From an uncultured Muribaculaceae bacterium (GTDB taxonomy: Bacteria > Bacteroidota > Bacteroidia > Bacteroidales > Muribaculaceae), in the NCBI GenBank assembly GCA_938039795.1, contig CALHWU010000008.1, forward strand, positions 1 through 25,162: 25,162 bases of DNA, given 5' to 3'. The notes under the pieces were generated by a model. That model did no database searches. It was not told the origin of the DNA and worked only from the letters and a program-made list of their open reading frames with translations. This document shows, piece by piece, positions 23,198-25,162 of the stretch. A program made the translations under genes and the position numbers. Every line of letters starts with the position of its first letter. Within the stretch, counting starts at the first letter, position 1.

Positions 23198-23976
23198 TAT
23201 TCCTCCACAAATAGAATTTCCAACTGTTCGAGCAGTTGCCCGACAAGCACAGGCTCTGCATCGAGAGCTTTAGCCAACGCCGGAGCGAGATTATCATAAT
23301 CGCTTCTGATTGCTGCAACAAACTCCCTTACACATTGCACAACGGACGAAGGCGCAGAAACATTGCCATCTTCCACTATGACCATGCTTTTCATTACGTC
23401 AGAGCGATGTTTCTTGATATTGCGTGTATTCACGTGCAGTCCCCGCGCTTTGTCCGAAAGGAGGTTCAGATACGCTTTGGCTTTAAGCGCAATCAAGGCT
23501 ATCGGAGATGCGTGTCTGATTCCATCTGTGAGCGCACTGTTGGCTATTGTGAAATGATAGAAGTCATCATCCATTATGATTGCACTAAGGCTCGATATAT
23601 CTCCGTCTATCGGCAGCGGTTCTATAACCAAGCCAAGAGGTTCCCCAAGCACATCGGGATGTCGTGAAAGAAGTTCTATCATCTCAGGATAATCAGGCTT
23701 GCCTTCGACAAAACGATACAGTTCGTATTTTGTCGGCTCCCCGGCTTCTGACTTGCGTCGTTCCGGACGATAACCGGCTTCTTTGATAAAATCCCAGAAT
23801 CTTTGACCAAATTCGGGAGTCATGTTCTCTACGATAACAATCATGTCGATGTCGTGAGTGGCACGGGGCCTGACTACAGTGCCGGTCATGGCTATATCGC
23901 AGGCGGTGCCGCCTATAATTACATAATTTTCCGAAAATTCGGCAAACGCCTCTTTGAATTTGTCTAATCCGACCAT
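23197..23976 (-). CDS. AbiEii-like nucleotidyltransferase, putative toxin
   Basis: The 259-residue protein has a pol-beta-type nucleotidyltransferase core: VIIGGTACDIAM (19-30, Gly22-Gly23) and RATHDIDMIV (38-47, metal Asp42 and Asp44), then SPIALIALKAKAYLNLL (helix with the conserved Lys). This pattern is shared by AbiEii/AbiGii and MenT-type toxins, which in characterised cases modify tRNA acceptor ends. It overlaps the upstream winged-helix gene by 13 bp and the downstream phosphoesterase ATG by 1 bp, so all three are translationally coupled. A two-gene regulator-NTase order matches AbiE-type toxin-antitoxin pairs. The toxin role is inferred. Confidence 0.75.
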   Translation of the reverse strand: MVGLDKFKEAFAEFSENYVIIGGTACDIAMTGTVVRPRATHDIDMIVIVENMTPEFGQRFWDFIKEAGYRPERRKSEAGEPTKYELYRFVEGKPDYPEMIELLSRHPDVLGEPLGLVIEPLPIDGDISSLSAIIMDDDFYHFTIANSALTDGIRHASPIALIALKAKAYLNLLSDKARGLHVNTRNIKKHRSDVMKSMVIVEDGNVSAPSSVVQCVREFVAAIRSDYDNLAPALAKALDAEPVLVGQLLEQLEILFVEE

Positions 23977-24932
23977 TTCACTTGCTTAATCAGTTGTTCT
24001 ACTTCTTCCTCTACTCTCGGATCCTCGTCATGGTTCAGCGATAACGCCAGCGACAGTCTATCCACATATATTTCAGTTTCGCCTTTGCGACATACAGGCG
24101 GATATTTCCATATCTCAATTATTATATTGCCGTCGAACTCATTGGGGTTTACCACCGAGCCGTCAGTATCCATCTCTTTGAAATCTTTGCCTGTCATCAT
24201 AACCCATTGCTCCGCATCAGGGTTAAGAGCGGTATAATGAGCCAGTGCGTTAATACCGCAGACCGGAAACTTCCTTTCAGTGTTCAAGGCATCACAGTAA
24301 ATTCGTCGGTCAACAGGATTGACAACATACTTTCCAGCCGCCTCCCATAATTCTTTTCCACTGTGCTTGAAACTGACAGTTTTGCTTCTGGAATCCAGTG
24401 CAGTCTTAACGCATAATCCCAAATCTGACAGGCAAGTAAGGCCAAAAGATACACTCTCGTATGAATACGGCATCAGTGATGCAATGGCTTTAGTCGATTT
24501 GCCCGCGATGCTCTCTACCTGAAGATGATACAGAAGCAGGTATTGTGCCACAGGTGTAAGCTGAGAGGGAATCTTCCTTGACGATACCTTCTCCATAGCC
24601 ACCAACATCGGAAGATTAGCATATTTTTCAGACATCACAAAATAGACATCCTTCTCCATAAGACGTTGACGCTCATACGTCATTGCCGGAGCAAGGATAA
24701 AGACAACAGGCATTCCGAACAACTGTGTCAGCCGTTCGGAAATGATTGCACATTTGCGAGGCGTAGGGTTGGCACCTTTTGGCTTTACGAACAATAGACG
24801 GGCATCTCTGAATGTGCCGTCATAAAAGTCATACGAGAGTTTCTCTCCCATATTAAGACCACTCAACTCGTCTGCGGAACGCTTGACGAGCTGAATCCTC
24901 TGTCCGATTATGTTGAGTTGAATATCTTGCAT
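23964..24932 (-). CDS. Winged-helix protein, putative antitoxin/repressor of the NTase
   Basis: The 322-residue protein shows three parts. The N-terminal part (1-125) contains MPVVFILAPAMTYERQRLMEKDVYFVMSEKYANLPML. A winged-helix-like part lies at about 140-215 (LTPVAQYLLLYHLQ...STKAIASLMPYSYESVSFGLTCLSDLGLCV). The C-terminal part contains CGINALAHYTALNPD and a WKYPP block. This resembles MarR/AbiEi-type regulators encoded just before AbiEii-like nucleotidyltransferases. Expected roles are autorepression of the operon and neutralisation of the NTase. It is first in a three-gene operon with a consensus promoter about 38 bp upstream. I do not recognise a specific named family. Confidence 0.65.
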   Translation of the reverse strand: MQDIQLNIIGQRIQLVKRSADELSGLNMGEKLSYDFYDGTFRDARLLFVKPKGANPTPRKCAIISERLTQLFGMPVVFILAPAMTYERQRLMEKDVYFVMSEKYANLPMLVAMEKVSSRKIPSQLTPVAQYLLLYHLQVESIAGKSTKAIASLMPYSYESVSFGLTCLSDLGLCVKTALDSRSKTVSFKHSGKELWEAAGKYVVNPVDRRIYCDALNTERKFPVCGINALAHYTALNPDAEQWVMMTGKDFKEMDTDGSVVNPNEFDGNIIIEIWKYPPVCRKGETEIYVDRLSLALSLNHDEDPRVEEEVEQLIKQVKWSD

Positions 24933-24969
24933 TGTTTTTGCTATATTTTAATAGTGTATTAAAACGATG

Positions 24970-25000
24970 CAAAAATAGCGATAATTTATGGAACTACAAA
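24970..25000 (-). promoter_or_regulatory. Promoter of the wHTH-NTase-phosphoesterase operon
   Basis: On the minus strand TTTG (25000-24997), a 19-bp spacer and TATTTTTG (24977-24970) match the consensus. The start near 24963 leaves a leader of about 30 nt before the ATG at 24932. Confidence 0.75.
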
Positions 25001-25086
25001 ATTATATACTCTCGAAATGGCTTATTACAACATAATGAAAGCGGCAAGAGGCTGAGCGGTCTGCATTGTTGGCGGCGGTTATGCCG

Positions 25087-25162
25087 TCAAAAGGTGACGG
25101 TGAGCCGTAGTTCACTGACACCTTTCGACCGCATCGCGCCTATGGGCAACTGCGGAACACCG
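25087..25162 (-). CDS. C-terminal end of an unidentified protein
   Basis: An open minus-strand frame enters from the right edge and ends at TGA (25089-25087). It reads GVPQLPIGAMRSKGVSELRL followed by TVTF, 24 residues in all. The GC content here is clearly higher than in the intergenic stretch 24933-25086, as for a coding end. No family can be assigned from so short a piece. It is on the same strand as, and upstream of, the winged-helix operon, which has its own promoter. Confidence 0.4.
   Translation of the reverse strand, partial: GVPQLPIGAMRSKGVSELRLTVTF

Noticed and set aside
19140..25162. attL/attR pair bounding the island
   Set aside because: I found no convincing direct repeat shared between the integrase-proximal region and the right part of the window. 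The island probably extends beyond the edge.

Overview
The window looks like a chromosome segment of a gut Bacteroidales bacterium, most likely family Muribaculaceae (my inference). The main evidence is the repeated Bacteroidetes-type promoter (TTTG or TTG, about 20 bp, TAnnTTTG), the near absence of Shine-Dalgarno sites, and the gene content (Bacteroidetes-type omega subunit, BamD lipoprotein, L21/L27, Tex).

Positions 1-17.8 kb are core chromosome. A partial tRNA-Lys leaves the left edge on the minus strand, divergent from rplU-rpmA. A long minus-strand block (7789 down to 1059) carries a PASTA membrane protein, an RluD-type pseudouridine synthase, an acyltransferase, a membrane metallophosphoesterase, tex and a short folK-like gene. 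Divergent from it are bamD and rpoZ, then rpsO, a LegC-type sugar aminotransferase, galM, a sugar-phosphate nucleotidyltransferase and a U32 (tRNA/rRNA hydroxylation type) protein. On the minus strand follow a flavodoxin and an AraC-type regulator whose N-terminal half looks frameshifted. A GNAT acetyltransferase (+) and a secreted carboxymuconolactone decarboxylase-cupin fusion (-) close this part.

From about 17.9 kb the sequence becomes accessory, AT-richer and repeat-rich. A complete IS4-type insertion sequence (17907-19130) sits in a 9-bp target duplication. It is followed by a noncoding stretch of helically phased short repeats, a tyrosine recombinase, and a YhcG/DUF1016 PD-(D/E)XK nuclease gene carrying two in-frame palindromic repeats. 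Next comes a 430-bp noncoding region holding three successive families of 11-12-bp tandem repeats and two strong palindromes. A tightly coupled minus-strand operon follows: winged-helix protein, AbiEii-like nucleotidyltransferase, calcineurin-like phosphoesterase. The phosphoesterase has a stop at codon 4. The C-terminus of an unidentified protein enters from the right edge.

The accessory part reads as the integrase end of a genomic island with defence or toxin-antitoxin cargo. The most unusual items are the three-family repeat array, the parallel phased repeats before the integrase, the palindromic in-gene repeat of yhcG, and the wHTH-NTase-phosphoesterase operon with its interrupted third gene.
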